A DNA stretch of 64,000 bases, from contig NZ_JAODPB010000003.1 in the NCBI RefSeq assembly GCF_025770735.1, positions 310,001 through 374,000 of the forward strand, in the 5' to 3' direction. Numbering within the stretch: position 1 is the stretch's first letter; each line of letters opens with the position of its first letter. A model generated the notes under the pieces. The model had not been told where the DNA came from, ran no database searches, and was given only the letters and a program-made list of their open reading frames with translations. Source of the stretch: Shouchella tritolerans (GTDB lineage Bacteria; Bacillota; Bacilli; Bacillales; Bacillaceae_D). Positions 1-8,455 of this stretch are shown piece by piece. A program made the position numbers and the translations under genes.

Positions 1-944
1 GGGGCGATATAGGTCGGGATGGTGTAATACGATTCAGCCTGCTCACGGTATGCTTCATTGTTTTCTACGACTTCTTTTAGTGCTTCAGAAAAGCGGGCGA
101 CAATCGCATCGGGCGTTTCTTGCGGAAAAGCAAAGAAGAAAAATTTCTCAAACTCTACATCAATGCCTTGCTCTAAAAAAGTAGGCGTGTTGTCATATAG
201 AGCATGTTGTTCAGATGAGAGGACGCCGACAGAGGCGAAATCGCCATTTTCAATATAATCGGCTGTTACCCCATAGGCAATTGGAACAATGTCAACTTGG
301 CCGCCTAAAAGGGCTACGAGTTTGTCAGACGCGCCACCGACATCAATTGGCTTTAAGTCCGCTCCTGTCGCTTCCTCAAAAGCCATCATTTGCAAGTGTG
401 TATAGCCGCCGACCTCTGTTGCAAATGAAAGTTCGCCAGGTTGTTCGATTGAAGCTTGTGCTAATTCATTTGCTGTTTGGTAAGGGGCATCCCCATGAAC
501 AATAAACGTGTCGCCGTGATCCATTAGAGCAATGCCGGCAATCTTAAAATCGTTGTGGTTAAAAGTTGACAAGCCGTATAGCTTATTGATGAGCAAGTTG
601 TTGTGGAAAAACAAGACTTTATAGCCGTCTGGATCGGCTTCGAGCACTTCCCTGGAGCCCATGCTTCCCCCTGCGCCGGCAATGTTTGTGACAACAAACG
701 ATGTATCCATTTCTTCACCTAAATAACGGCCAAGAAGCCGTGCTCCTAAATCTGTGTCCCCGCCGGCCCCAGTCGGCACAATAATTTCAATCGGGCGGTT
801 CGGATAGGCGTCAATTTGATCGGTAGATGGTACTTTATTTTCAGAGCCAAACGTCGGCGCATGAAAGCCGACCGTTGTGCAGCCTGAGAGCAACAGGGCT
901 AGGGCTGAAGCCAAAAGAATAGGACAAAGGGTATGCGTTTTCAC
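1..944 (-). CDS. tctC: Tripartite tricarboxylate transporter substrate-binding lipoprotein (TctC/Bug family), 3' end missing
   Basis: This is the extracytoplasmic solute receptor of a TTT transporter; it binds a carboxylated substrate and hands it to TctA/TctB. The start is GTG at 944, with AAAGGAGG 8 nt upstream. About 314 codons are visible and the frame runs off the left edge without a stop; the family is normally about 320-335 residues, so only a short C-terminus should be missing. The N-terminus is a lipoprotein signal with lipobox LLSGC. The mature part contains the family's RPIEIIVPTGAGGDTD and NIAGAGGS segments. It lies just downstream of tctA and closes the visible part of the hexarate operon. 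The substrate is inferred from neighbours (KdgD, dehydrogenase) to be a hexarate; the receptor sequence alone does not show it. Confidence 0.9.
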   Translation of the reverse strand, partial: MKTHTLCPILLASALALLLSGCTTVGFHAPTFGSENKVPSTDQIDAYPNRPIEIIVPTGAGGDTDLGARLLGRYLGEEMDTSFVVTNIAGAGGSMGSREVLEADPDGYKVLFFHNNLLINKLYGLSTFNHNDFKIAGIALMDHGDTFIVHGDAPYQTANELAQASIEQPGELSFATEVGGYTHLQMMAFEEATGADLKPIDVGGASDKLVALLGGQVDIVPIAYGVTADYIENGDFASVGVLSSEQHALYDNTPTFLEQGIDVEFEKFFFFAFPQETPDAIVARFSEALKEVVENNEAYREQAESYYTIPTYIA

Positions 945-958
945 GGGCCATTCCTCCT

Positions 959-2455
959 TTATTGAACAGTTGCTGAACGCTTTCGATTTTTGCGGATTGC
1001 CATTAAAAACGAACCAGCGGCAAGCAATAGAAAGGCAGCGGCAATCGGTGACGTGACAAATGGAAGAAAGTCGCCATTGGAATGCATCAGTCCACGACGC
1101 AAATTGGTTTCTAAAATCGGCCCAAGAATAAAACCGAGCACAATGGGCATAACCGGAAACTTTAATTTAGTGAACATGTAACCAACGACACCGCATAGTA
1201 CAAGAACGAGCGCATCAAACAGCCGGTTGTTTACGCCGAATGCGCCAATGACGCAAAGGACGACGATGATGGGCAACAGCACATGTCGCGGTACATGAAG
1301 GACGCGGATAAAGAAGCGCATCCCAATAATAAGCAAAAGGGCCATAAAAACATTAGCTAAAAGGAGCGCAGCGAAAATTCCGTACATCACTTCACCATTT
1401 TGCTCAAACAAAAGTGGGCCAGGGTTTAAGCCGTGGAGCATTAACCCACCAAGTAAAAGCGCCGTTACGCCATCGCCAGGAATGCCAATTGATAGAAGGG
1501 GCACGAGCGCCCCACCAATGGCGGCATTATTCGAAGATTCAGCAGCAACAACGCCGGCAGGTTCCCCTTTTCCAAACGTTTCTGGATGCTTTGACTGATT
1601 TTTAGCGGTTACATAAGAGATGATGTTGGCTGCCGATCCGCCAAGCCCTGGCAGAATGCCAACGGTGACGCCAATAATGGTAGAGCGAAGCCAATTCCAT
1701 TTTTGCTTGAAAAAATCACTGAAGCTTAAACCTAGGTCTTTTAAGTGGTAAGCGGATTGGGTACCTTTTGTGTTAATTTGTCCACGTTCAGACGACGTTT
1801 TTAAAATTTCCGTGATGGCAAATAAACCAATTAGCACTGGAAGAACGTTAAAGCCAGCCTCAAGTTCGGACAAGCCAAATGTGAAACGTGGATAAGAGTC
1901 AATCGGTGCAAAGCCTATTGTAGCAAGGCTTATACCGAGCATACCTGCAATGAGGCCCTTTAACATAGAACCGTCTGAAAGGGATGTAATCATCGTCAGC
2001 GCAAAAACAGTAATTGCAAAATACTCAAACGGCGAAAGCTGAATGGCTACACTGGCCAAGACAGGAGAAATAAAGATCAATAACAATAGGCTAAGCAAGC
2101 CTGCTAAAAACGAAAAAACGATCGTTAGCGCAAAGGCTCTGCCAGCTTCGCCTTTTTGTGCCATTGGATAGCCGTCAAATGTTGAGGCGATGCTTGCAGG
2201 AGTGCCGGGGATGTTTAGTAGGACGGATGGGATAAAGCCCCCGGAAACGCCCCCAATGTATAGCCCCATTAACAAGGACAAGCCATTGACAGGTGTCATT
2301 CCAAATGTAATCGGCAAGCAAATGGCGATTGCCATAACAGCCGTCAAACCAGGAATGGCGCCAAACATAAGCCCTAAAGCGACGCCAATAAAAACAATCA
2401 CCATTGTTTCTATGTTAAAGATGCTGAGAAAACCACTTTGGATCAGTTCAAGCAT
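959..2455 (-). CDS. tctA: Tripartite tricarboxylate transporter large permease TctA
   Basis: This is the large integral-membrane subunit of a TTT family secondary transporter, which moves the TctC-delivered carboxylate inward using an ion gradient. The product is 498 residues, almost entirely hydrophobic, with about ten or more membrane spans. It has the TctA-type Gly/Pro-rich segments GAIPGLTAVMAIA near the N-terminus and GILPGLGGSAANIISY in the middle. A longer frame begins at 2473, but its first codons contain the AAAGGAGG ribosome site, so ATG 2455 is the likely start. It lies between tctB and tctC with short gaps, as in standard TTT operons. The transport substrate is inferred from the catabolic genes upstream. 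Confidence 0.93.
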   Translation of the reverse strand: MLELIQSGFLSIFNIETMVIVFIGVALGLMFGAIPGLTAVMAIAICLPITFGMTPVNGLSLLMGLYIGGVSGGFIPSVLLNIPGTPASIASTFDGYPMAQKGEAGRAFALTIVFSFLAGLLSLLLLIFISPVLASVAIQLSPFEYFAITVFALTMITSLSDGSMLKGLIAGMLGISLATIGFAPIDSYPRFTFGLSELEAGFNVLPVLIGLFAITEILKTSSERGQINTKGTQSAYHLKDLGLSFSDFFKQKWNWLRSTIIGVTVGILPGLGGSAANIISYVTAKNQSKHPETFGKGEPAGVVAAESSNNAAIGGALVPLLSIGIPGDGVTALLLGGLMLHGLNPGPLLFEQNGEVMYGIFAALLLANVFMALLLIIGMRFFIRVLHVPRHVLLPIIVVLCVIGAFGVNNRLFDALVLVLCGVVGYMFTKLKFPVMPIVLGFILGPILETNLRRGLMHSNGDFLPFVTSPIAAAFLLLAAGSFLMAIRKNRKRSATVQ

Positions 2456-2476
2456 AGACAAACCTCCTTTCATTTG

Positions 2477-3001
2477 TTAACCAAATAGGCCAATTGGCAA
2501 CATTAAGTTGAAGCCTGCCCGAAAAACATAATACAGTAGTAATGAGACTGCGAACGAGATCGGCAAAACAACTACAAGAAAGCGTTTTTTATGCCAATTT
2601 GTCATCAGTATCGATTGCACAGCCATGTACAATGTCGAGGCAAAAATAAAGCCGAGTACCGGCAGCGCCGCAACATAACCAATCAACAATAAGCTTGTTG
2701 CGATAACCGTTGTCGTTTCGTTGCCTGATTTTTGCTGTGGCTGTTCGGCATCCACGTTTGGCACGTCAACAGCAGATGCTGTCTCACTGGTTGGCGCTGT
2801 CTGTTTCTTAAGCCCGCTAAGTAAAAGAAGCGTGCAAAGCAGAAAAATGAAAACAGCCATCAACAGCGGCAAAAAGCGTGAACCAACGCCAATCGATAAA
2901 ATCGTCAATGTCTCCATTCGCAAGGAAGCGACAAACATGAGCACCGCTAAACATTGCAATGCGATGCTTGCATAAACATCGGAATGGTATCGTTTGAGCA
3001 A
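2477..3001 (-). CDS. tctB: Tripartite tricarboxylate transporter small permease TctB
   Basis: This is the small membrane subunit of the TTT transporter. The product is 174 residues with four predicted membrane spans: two near the N-terminus, then a hydrophilic linker of about 40 residues rich in Thr/Ala/Glu/Gln, and two at the C-terminus. This is the DUF1468/TctB layout. The start is TTG at 3001, preceded by GGGAGG at proper spacing, and there is no better ATG. The gene ends 21 bp before the tctA start. Sequence in this family is poorly conserved, so the call rests mainly on topology and position between the dehydrogenase and tctA. Confidence 0.85.
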   Translation of the reverse strand: MLKRYHSDVYASIALQCLAVLMFVASLRMETLTILSIGVGSRFLPLLMAVFIFLLCTLLLLSGLKKQTAPTSETASAVDVPNVDAEQPQQKSGNETTTVIATSLLLIGYVAALPVLGFIFASTLYMAVQSILMTNWHKKRFLVVVLPISFAVSLLLYYVFRAGFNLMLPIGLFG

Positions 3002-3070
3002 TCCGGTTCCTCCCTCTCTTGTAAGCGATTACATATTAGACTGCAGGAGATGCCTCCTGCGTGTTGCTTG

Positions 3071-4507
3071 TTATGCTTTCACAAAAACGGTTTTGACCGC
3101 TGTAAAAAACTCTTTTGCTGCTTCTCCCTGTTCGCGGGAATGGGAGCTTGATTGTTTCATCCCGCCAAACGGGGCTTGCAGTTCCACTCCTGCGCTTTCT
3201 GCATTGACCCGAATGAGGCCAGCGTCCATCTCTTCAATAAAGGCAAGCATACGGGTTATATCTTTTGTAAAAATCGAAGCACTTAACCCATACGGTACAT
3301 CATTGGCCAAACGCAGCGCTTCTTCGATGCCGTTTACTTCAAATAAAGCTAGAACAGGCCCGAAAATTTCTTCTTGGGCGATAGAGGAACGATGGTCTTG
3401 GCATTCAAAAATGGTCGGCTCGATAAAATAACCTTTTTCTTGATAGATGGCATGCCCGCCAGTTAACAGCGTCGCCTTTTCACTCAGACCTTTATCAATG
3501 TAGGCAAGGCAATTGGCTAGCTGATTTTTAGAGGCAAGTGGTCCCATCCACGTTTTTGCATTAAGGCTGTCACCTACTACAATTTCTTTTGTCTTTTCTA
3601 AAAGCAACTTTTTAAAGGTGGAATAAACAGCACGGTCAACAAACACACGGCTTGTCGCCGTACACTTTTGGCCAGTTGACTTAAACGCTCCGCTTAATGT
3701 CGCGTCTACTGCTTGTTCAATGTCAGCGTCGGCGGCCACAATAACAGGGTTCTTGCCCCCCATTTCGAGCTGGTACTTCGCTCCCCTGGCAAAGGCTGTT
3801 TGGCCGATCTTCTTGCCTGTCGGGTTCGAACCGGTAAACGTAATCGCGTTTACCCCATGATGTTCGACAAGGCTTTGGCCAACCTTTCCCCCTGAGCCTG
3901 TAATAAGATTTAGGACGCCAGGGGGCAACCCAGCCGCTTCAAAGCATGCAACCACTTTTGCACACGTTACTGCCGTTTCTGAGGCGGGCTTTAGGACGAC
4001 AGTATTTCCGTAAATGAGAGCAGGAGCCGTTTTCCAAAGAGGAATCGCAATCGGAAAATTCCATGGCGTAATCACCGCTACGACGCCAAGAGGTACACGG
4101 GTTGTATACATAAGCGCTTTTGGATCGCTTGCAGGAATGACATCGCCGTTCTTGCGCAGCCCTTCTCCTGCATAATAGCGGAGAATCGCAATGCCGCGCA
4201 GCGTTTCGCCTTTTGTTTCTGCCAATGTCTTGCCCATTTCCCGTGCCGCAGTCTCGGCAATATCGTCAAGGCGTTTTTCCATAATATCGGCGGTTTTATA
4301 GAGAAAAGCTCCCCGTTGTGCACCGCTTACCTTGCGCCACGGCTTCGCTCCTGCCTGTGCCGCTTGCACTGCCTGTTCTACATCTGCTTCAGTCGAATCT
4401 TGATACGTGCCGACGGTGTCGTTTAAATTGCCAGGATTGATGCTCTTTGCTGTGTGACCATCCGCAGCAGGCACCCATTGGCCGTTAATAAAATTATGTG
4501 CATCCAT
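3071..4507 (-). CDS. Aldehyde dehydrogenase, probable 2,5-dioxovalerate (alpha-ketoglutaric semialdehyde) dehydrogenase
   Basis: NAD(P)-dependent aldehyde dehydrogenase superfamily member of 478 residues, the usual length. It is predicted to oxidise 2,5-dioxopentanoate to 2-oxoglutarate, the last step of hexarate breakdown. The cofactor segment [13 protein letters not shown] lies near residue 147, the general base is Glu248 in LEMGGKNP and the catalytic Cys is 282 in [12 protein letters not shown] 4507 has AAGGAG 8 nt upstream. It lies 24 bp downstream of kdgD, whose product is its expected substrate; the same gene pair occurs in the B. subtilis glucarate cluster (ycbC-ycbD). The enzyme class is certain; the substrate is inferred from that pairing. 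Confidence 0.88.
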   Translation of the reverse strand: MDAHNFINGQWVPAADGHTAKSINPGNLNDTVGTYQDSTEADVEQAVQAAQAGAKPWRKVSGAQRGAFLYKTADIMEKRLDDIAETAAREMGKTLAETKGETLRGIAILRYYAGEGLRKNGDVIPASDPKALMYTTRVPLGVVAVITPWNFPIAIPLWKTAPALIYGNTVVLKPASETAVTCAKVVACFEAAGLPPGVLNLITGSGGKVGQSLVEHHGVNAITFTGSNPTGKKIGQTAFARGAKYQLEMGGKNPVIVAADADIEQAVDATLSGAFKSTGQKCTATSRVFVDRAVYSTFKKLLLEKTKEIVVGDSLNAKTWMGPLASKNQLANCLAYIDKGLSEKATLLTGGHAIYQEKGYFIEPTIFECQDHRSSIAQEEIFGPVLALFEVNGIEEALRLANDVPYGLSASIFTKDITRMLAFIEEMDAGLIRVNAESAGVELQAPFGGMKQSSSHSREQGEAAKEFFTAVKTVFVKA

Positions 4508-4531
4508 AAATAAGACTCCTTTTCTTATGGG

Positions 4532-5452
4532 TTATAGCGAAATTTGGTTGCGTGGGTATTTTTTGTGAGCGTTTTCTAAAATCTGCGCGAGCTGCTTGTA
4601 ATGGCTTTTTTCGACAGGGGCAAGCGGAGCGCGGACATGCTCTTGAACAGGCAAGCCAACGATCTCCATCCCGGCTTTAATTAATGAAACCGCATAGCCT
4701 TTTTTCTGGCGGCGGATCGCATTAATTGGTAGAAGGACGTCATTGTAAAGGTTGCGAACAGCCTGATGATCACCACGTTTTAAAGCTTCAAAATAACTTC
4801 TGGAAATGTGTGGAATGTAATTGGAAATGGCCGACGAATACGAGTGGAAGCCAATGGGCCAATAAGCAGGCATCGTTAATTCTGCCATCGGCATGCCGTT
4901 AAGCCATAGCAACCGCTCGCCAAATCGCTGAGTGAATTCAATGTTTTGCTCCATATTGCCGATACCATCTTTTAATCCTACTAACTGTGGGTAGACGAGC
5001 AGCGATTCAAGTGTGTCCCCTTCTAATATAGCGTTATCACGCTGGTATACAATTGCGTGAAGGGAAGTTGATTCAATAATCGTTGACAAATAGGCGCGTA
5101 GTCCGCTTTGTTCGCCACTAATCAAGTAGGGAGGCAGGATTAAATAACCGTCGGCACCTTTTTCTTCTGAAAGCCGTGCGAAGGAAAGGGCGTCCTGGAT
5201 ATTTCCACCAACTCCTGTATAGAGGGGAACACGGTTTTTAGTCGCATCTACGGCAACATCCAACATTGCCCCATACTCCGCTTTGCTAAGGGCATGGAAT
5301 TCCCCCGCTCCACAGGCCACAAAGATCGCTTCCAGGCCTTCTTCAATTAAAAACGTAATATTGCGGTGGAGCGCGTTTTCGTCAAGCGCTCCATTTTTAT
5401 CAAAGGGCGAAACAGGGAAGCCGAGAATGCCAGTCAGCTTAGTTGTTTGCAT
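4532..5452 (-). CDS. kdgD: 5-dehydro-4-deoxyglucarate dehydratase (DapA family)
   Basis: This is a Schiff-base lyase of the DHDPS/NAL superfamily, predicted to dehydrate and decarboxylate 5-keto-4-deoxyglucarate to 2,5-dioxopentanoate. The product is 306 residues, matching the KdgD length. Features are the N-terminal GFPVSPFD strand, the conserved Tyr in YQRDN (near 136) and the Schiff-base Lys near 161 in VGLKDGIG. The open frame extends to a TTG at 5464, but that codon abuts the AAAAGGAG site with no spacing; ATG 5452, 12 nt away, is preferred. It is the first gene of the minus-strand operon, under the promoter/operator at 5488-5516. No glucarate or galactarate dehydratase gene is visible; it could lie beyond the left edge. 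Confidence 0.9.
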   Translation of the reverse strand: MQTTKLTGILGFPVSPFDKNGALDENALHRNITFLIEEGLEAIFVACGAGEFHALSKAEYGAMLDVAVDATKNRVPLYTGVGGNIQDALSFARLSEEKGADGYLILPPYLISGEQSGLRAYLSTIIESTSLHAIVYQRDNAILEGDTLESLLVYPQLVGLKDGIGNMEQNIEFTQRFGERLLWLNGMPMAELTMPAYWPIGFHSYSSAISNYIPHISRSYFEALKRGDHQAVRNLYNDVLLPINAIRRQKKGYAVSLIKAGMEIVGLPVQEHVRAPLAPVEKSHYKQLAQILENAHKKYPRNQISL

Positions 5453-5487
5453 CGTACCGATCAACTCCTTTTAAATAATTTTGTTTT

Positions 5488-5516
5488 ATTGTAAGACAAA
5501 TAAAATGGTTAGTCAA
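5488..5516 (-). promoter_or_regulatory. Promoter of the kdgD-tct operon with GntR operator over the -10 box
   Basis: On the minus strand, TTGACT (5516-5511) and TACAAT (5493-5488) are separated by exactly 17 bp, a good SigA promoter. The inverted repeat TTGTAAGACAA (5489-5499) overlaps the -10. It has the TTGT-N3-ACAA form expected for FadR/FCD-type GntR repressors, and the same motif recurs before the adjacent gntR gene. Confidence 0.75.
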
Positions 5517-5534
5517 TTTAAATTTGAAAATCAC

Positions 5535-5563
5535 ACAAAAAAACGTGCCTTTTTGGGGCACGT
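5535..5563 (-). terminator. Rho-independent terminator of the gntR gene
   Basis: On the minus strand, a 7-bp stem ACGTGCC/GGCACGT with a 7-nt loop (5543-5563) is followed by a run of seven T. It lies 12 bp past the gntR stop codon and separates it from the kdgD promoter. Confidence 0.85.
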
Positions 5564-5574
5564 CTCTATCTTTG

Positions 5575-6270
5575 CTACTGGTTCGGGTCAAGGACCTTGT
5601 TGCGAACAAACATTAAGTGCTCATGCATTGCCCGAAAGGCAGCTTGCCCATCGCGATTGGCAAGAGCATCGTAAATAGCTTGATGGTGCGAAACCGTCTT
5701 ATCCCGTTCCCTGTGTTTAATTTGCACATTTACTTTTGCATGGGTTAGCAAAAGCGAATCGACCATCCCTTGCAAAATCGGGTTGTCGACACTTTGGGCA
5801 ATAATACGGTGAAACAGCAAGTCATGCTCGCCATAATCATCGTCCACACTTTCCTTTATCGCCTGAATCGTCATTTGCAACCGCTCCAAGTCGTGTGCCG
5901 ATATTTTTTTAGCGGCAAAAACGACAAGCCCTAACTCTAGCGAAGTACGGGCTTCAATAATCGCTTCAATATTGTCGCTTACAAGGGAAAGCATTGTCGA
6001 AAACGGCTTGCTGCTAATTTTTTCTGTAAAATAAGTTCCGTCCCGTGTTTTCCGCTTCACAATTCCTAATGATTCAAGTGAACTCATCGCTTCACGCAGC
6101 ACTGGGCGGCTGACGCCAAGCATCGAAATCAATTCCATCTCTGGAGGCAATTTGTCTCCCGGCTTCAACTTGTTTGTAATCAACAAGTCGACAATTTTTT
6201 CCTCTACCTGTTGCGCTAATGTCTGCCGGCTGACACGGCTTCCAATCAAATCAAGTTTATTGTCAGGCAT
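5575..6270 (-). CDS. GntR-family transcriptional regulator (FadR/FCD subfamily), probable hexarate repressor
   Basis: DNA-binding regulator of 231 residues. The N-terminal winged helix-turn-helix (about 12-78) includes KPGDKLPPEMELISMLGVSRPVLREAMSSLESLGIV, typical of GntR. The C-terminal helical FCD domain (about 95-220) has metal/ligand-binding type segments such as DLLFHRIIAQS and HHQAIYDALANRD. It sits immediately upstream of, and in the same direction as, the kdgD-dehydrogenase-tct operon but has its own terminator. Matching operator palindromes over both promoters suggest that it represses the operon and itself until a hexarate-pathway intermediate releases it. The effector identity is not visible in the sequence. 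Confidence 0.88.
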   Translation of the reverse strand: MPDNKLDLIGSRVSRQTLAQQVEEKIVDLLITNKLKPGDKLPPEMELISMLGVSRPVLREAMSSLESLGIVKRKTRDGTYFTEKISSKPFSTMLSLVSDNIEAIIEARTSLELGLVVFAAKKISAHDLERLQMTIQAIKESVDDDYGEHDLLFHRIIAQSVDNPILQGMVDSLLLTHAKVNVQIKHRERDKTVSHHQAIYDALANRDGQAAFRAMHEHLMFVRNKVLDPNQ

Positions 6271-6316
6271 TGTTGTCCCACCATTCTGCCAAAAGTATTC
6301 TTTATCTTATGATTTA

Positions 6317-6344
6317 ATTGTAATACAAATAAGTGGAATTGCAA
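6317..6344 (-). promoter_or_regulatory. gntR promoter with a second copy of the TTGT-N3-ACAA operator
   Basis: Minus-strand TTGCAA (6344-6339) and TACAAT (6322-6317) are 16 bp apart. The inverted repeat TTGTAATACAA (6318-6328) covers the -10 in the same way as at the kdgD promoter; 10 of 11 bases are shared. This architecture indicates autoregulation. Confidence 0.7.
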
Positions 6345-6496
6345 ATGTAAGAGAAAGAGGAAAAGAACCATGTCTTTAAAGAATCCTTATTACCTAATTC
6401 GATCATGTTCGTTTTGCTGCGAGGGATGAAAAATAGAAGTAAAAATTATTGCAATTCTCATCAAAATAGCGTTAAGCAATGAGGCGGTTTCTTTCT

Positions 6497-6502
6497 TATA
6501 AT
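6497..6502 (+). promoter_or_regulatory. Candidate -10 box of the first ABC permease operon
   Basis: A perfect TATAAT lies 31 bp before the permease start codon. No good -35 hexamer is found at 16-18 bp, which would fit activation by the AraC-type regulator encoded in the same locus. The rest of the 260-bp gap back to gntR shows nothing else clear. Confidence 0.5.
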
Positions 6503-6532
6503 GAAGGCAACTCGTCAGAGAGGAGATAACAA

Positions 6533-7480
6533 ATGAGTATACAGACAGAAAAGTTATCGGCTACCTCGAAATCAGCCAGGTTGAGAAAGAAGCAAAAATC
6601 CCCACTTGAGAAAAATGAACATATAGCAGGCTGGCTTTTTGTCGCGCCGATGTTGATCGGTGTTTTTATGTTCGTGTTACTGCCGATTGCAGCAACGTTT
6701 GTGTTAAGTATGACAGATTGGAAGTTTGTACAGAACATGGATCAGCTGAAGTGGGTTGGTTTCGGAAATTTTACTGATTTAATGAGTGACCGTGTTTTTT
6801 TAAAGTCACTGTTAAACAATGGGATTTTTTTATTGACAGTCCCGATTTGTATGGCGATATCGCTTTTGTTAGCCGTGGTGATTGATAAAAGCGTTTACAT
6901 GAAAAGCTACTTTAAAGTTGCTTTCTTTATGCCCTACATTTCAAGCGTTGTCGCTATTGCTGTCGTCTGGCAAGTGTTGTTTCATCCTTCCGCCGGTCCG
7001 ATTAATCAGACATTAATGGCCTTAGGCATAGATAATCCGCCAACGTGGATTGCTGATCCAAATTTTTCCTTGATTTCGGTCATGCTTATTCAAATATGGA
7101 TTTCTGTCGGGTTTAATTTGATCGTTTATATTGCGGGACTACAAGCGATTCCGAAACAATTGTATGAGGCGGCGGAAATGGATGGAGCCAATGGATGGGA
7201 TAAATTTCGCAAAATTACATTTCCGATGGTGTCTCCGACTTCCTTTTTCTTATTAATCACAGGTGTTATTGCCAGCTTTAAAGTGTTTGATCTGATCGCG
7301 GTACTAACAAAGGGAGGGCCGATGCATTCCTCCAGTGTACTGGTTTGGCACTTATATGATACAGCTTTTGTCAATTTAGACATCGGCTATTCATCTGCGA
7401 TGGCGATGGTCCTATTCGTGATTGTTTTTCTTATCACGATTATCCAATGGATCGGCCAAAAGAAGTGGGTTAACTACTGA
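6533..7480 (+). CDS. Carbohydrate ABC transporter permease (CUT1, MalF/UgpA type)
   Basis: This is the first membrane subunit of a sugar ABC importer, 315 residues. A Lys-rich cytoplasmic head (1-25) is followed by six membrane spans. The cytoplasmic EAA loop near 210-230 reads YEAAEMDGANGWDKF and docks the ATPase. ATG 6533 has GAGGAG 7 nt upstream. It is followed after 20 bp by the partner permease and then by a binding lipoprotein. No ATPase gene is present in the locus, so a shared MsmX-like ATPase is presumed. The downstream glucuronyl hydrolase and heparinase-type genes suggest that the cargo is an oligosaccharide containing uronic acid; this is inference. Confidence 0.92.
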   Translation: MSIQTEKLSATSKSARLRKKQKSPLEKNEHIAGWLFVAPMLIGVFMFVLLPIAATFVLSMTDWKFVQNMDQLKWVGFGNFTDLMSDRVFLKSLLNNGIFLLTVPICMAISLLLAVVIDKSVYMKSYFKVAFFMPYISSVVAIAVVWQVLFHPSAGPINQTLMALGIDNPPTWIADPNFSLISVMLIQIWISVGFNLIVYIAGLQAIPKQLYEAAEMDGANGWDKFRKITFPMVSPTSFFLLITGVIASFKVFDLIAVLTKGGPMHSSSVLVWHLYDTAFVNLDIGYSSAMAMVLFVIVFLITIIQWIGQKKWVNY

Positions 7481-7500
7481 GAAAAAGGAGAGACGGTTTT

Positions 7501-8331
7501 TTGAAAAAAATCAATGTCCGAAAAATCATTACCACAGTCATTATTTTCTTGACGAGCATTTTGTTTTTATTGCCATTCGCTTGGATGCTGTCTACGTCAT
7601 TTAAAATTGAAGCCGATGTGTTCACTTATCCGATCCAATGGATTCCTGAAAGGTGGAACGGTTTTAACAATTATATGGAAGTATGGTTTGGTGATTATCC
7701 TTTTTACATTTACTATTGGAATTCTTTAAAAGTAGCCGTGTTCACAACCGTCTTATCTTGTACGGTTTCCGCGCTTGCGGCTTACGGGTTTTCAAAAGTA
7801 AGGTTTCCAGCAGGCAAATGGTTGTTCTTCATTGTCCTTGCGACATATATGGTTCCGCAACAGGCGAGTTTAGTGCCCCAGTTTATTTTGTATCGCCAAA
7901 TTGGCTTGTTCGATAGCCATCTTGGACTTATTTTGCTAGGAAGCTTTAGTGTTCTAGGAACATTTATGCTACGGCAGTTTTTTATGGGCATTCATCATGA
8001 ATACATTGAAGCGGCCAAGATTGACGGGGCAGGCCATTGGAAAATCTTTTGGCGGATTGCGCTGCCGATTGTCAAACCAGCAATTGCCACATATGCGATT
8101 TTGCGTTTCATTTGGACATGGAACGATTACCAAAATCCGCTGATTTTTTTACGGACGGATGCCTTGTATACGATTCAGTTGGCCATGCAAAAATTTACAA
8201 CCATTAATGGCGAGTTTTATTCACTTATTATGGCGGCTGCTGTTTCTGCGATCTTGCCATTGCTGATTATTTTCATCTTTGGCCAAAAGCAAGTAATTGA
8301 CGGCATTGCTCTTGGTGGGGTCAAAGGGTAA
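7501..8331 (+). CDS. Carbohydrate ABC transporter permease (CUT1, MalG/UgpE type)
   Basis: Second membrane subunit of the importer, 276 residues with six membrane spans. The EAA loop is YIEAAKIDGAGHWKIF, and the C-terminal end GIALGGVKG is typical of MalG-type CUT1 permeases. The start is TTG at 7501, with AAAAAGGAG 10 nt upstream; no ATG fits better, and starting later would cut the first span. It forms a heterodimer with the preceding permease. A candidate internal promoter separates it from the binding-protein gene. Confidence 0.92.
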   Translation: MKKINVRKIITTVIIFLTSILFLLPFAWMLSTSFKIEADVFTYPIQWIPERWNGFNNYMEVWFGDYPFYIYYWNSLKVAVFTTVLSCTVSALAAYGFSKVRFPAGKWLFFIVLATYMVPQQASLVPQFILYRQIGLFDSHLGLILLGSFSVLGTFMLRQFFMGIHHEYIEAAKIDGAGHWKIFWRIALPIVKPAIATYAILRFIWTWNDYQNPLIFLRTDALYTIQLAMQKFTTINGEFYSLIMAAAVSAILPLLIIFIFGQKQVIDGIALGGVKG

Positions 8332-8381
8332 TGGTCAAGAATGGATGTCAAATTATTGTTAATATCGGTAAAATTATTTTC

Positions 8382-8410
8382 GTCTTATGAGAAAAGCGCT
8401 TTGCTATAAT
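8382..8410 (+). promoter_or_regulatory. Candidate internal promoter with cre-like site before the solute-binding protein
   Basis: TATAAT at 8405-8410 follows a GTCTTA at 8382 with 17 bp between them, so the -35 is weak. A cre-like sequence, GAAAAGCGCTTTG (8391-8403), lies between them with about three mismatches to the CcpA consensus. An extra promoter here could raise the amount of binding protein over permeases. Confidence 0.4.
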
Positions 8411-8455
8411 CTTGTTTGAAAGGGTTTTCATAAGGCGTCCAAAGGGGGAGCAAGG

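Noticed and set aside
6464-6478. cre-like sequence before the first ABC permease gene
   Set aside because: Four or more mismatches to the CcpA consensus; not distinguishable from chance.
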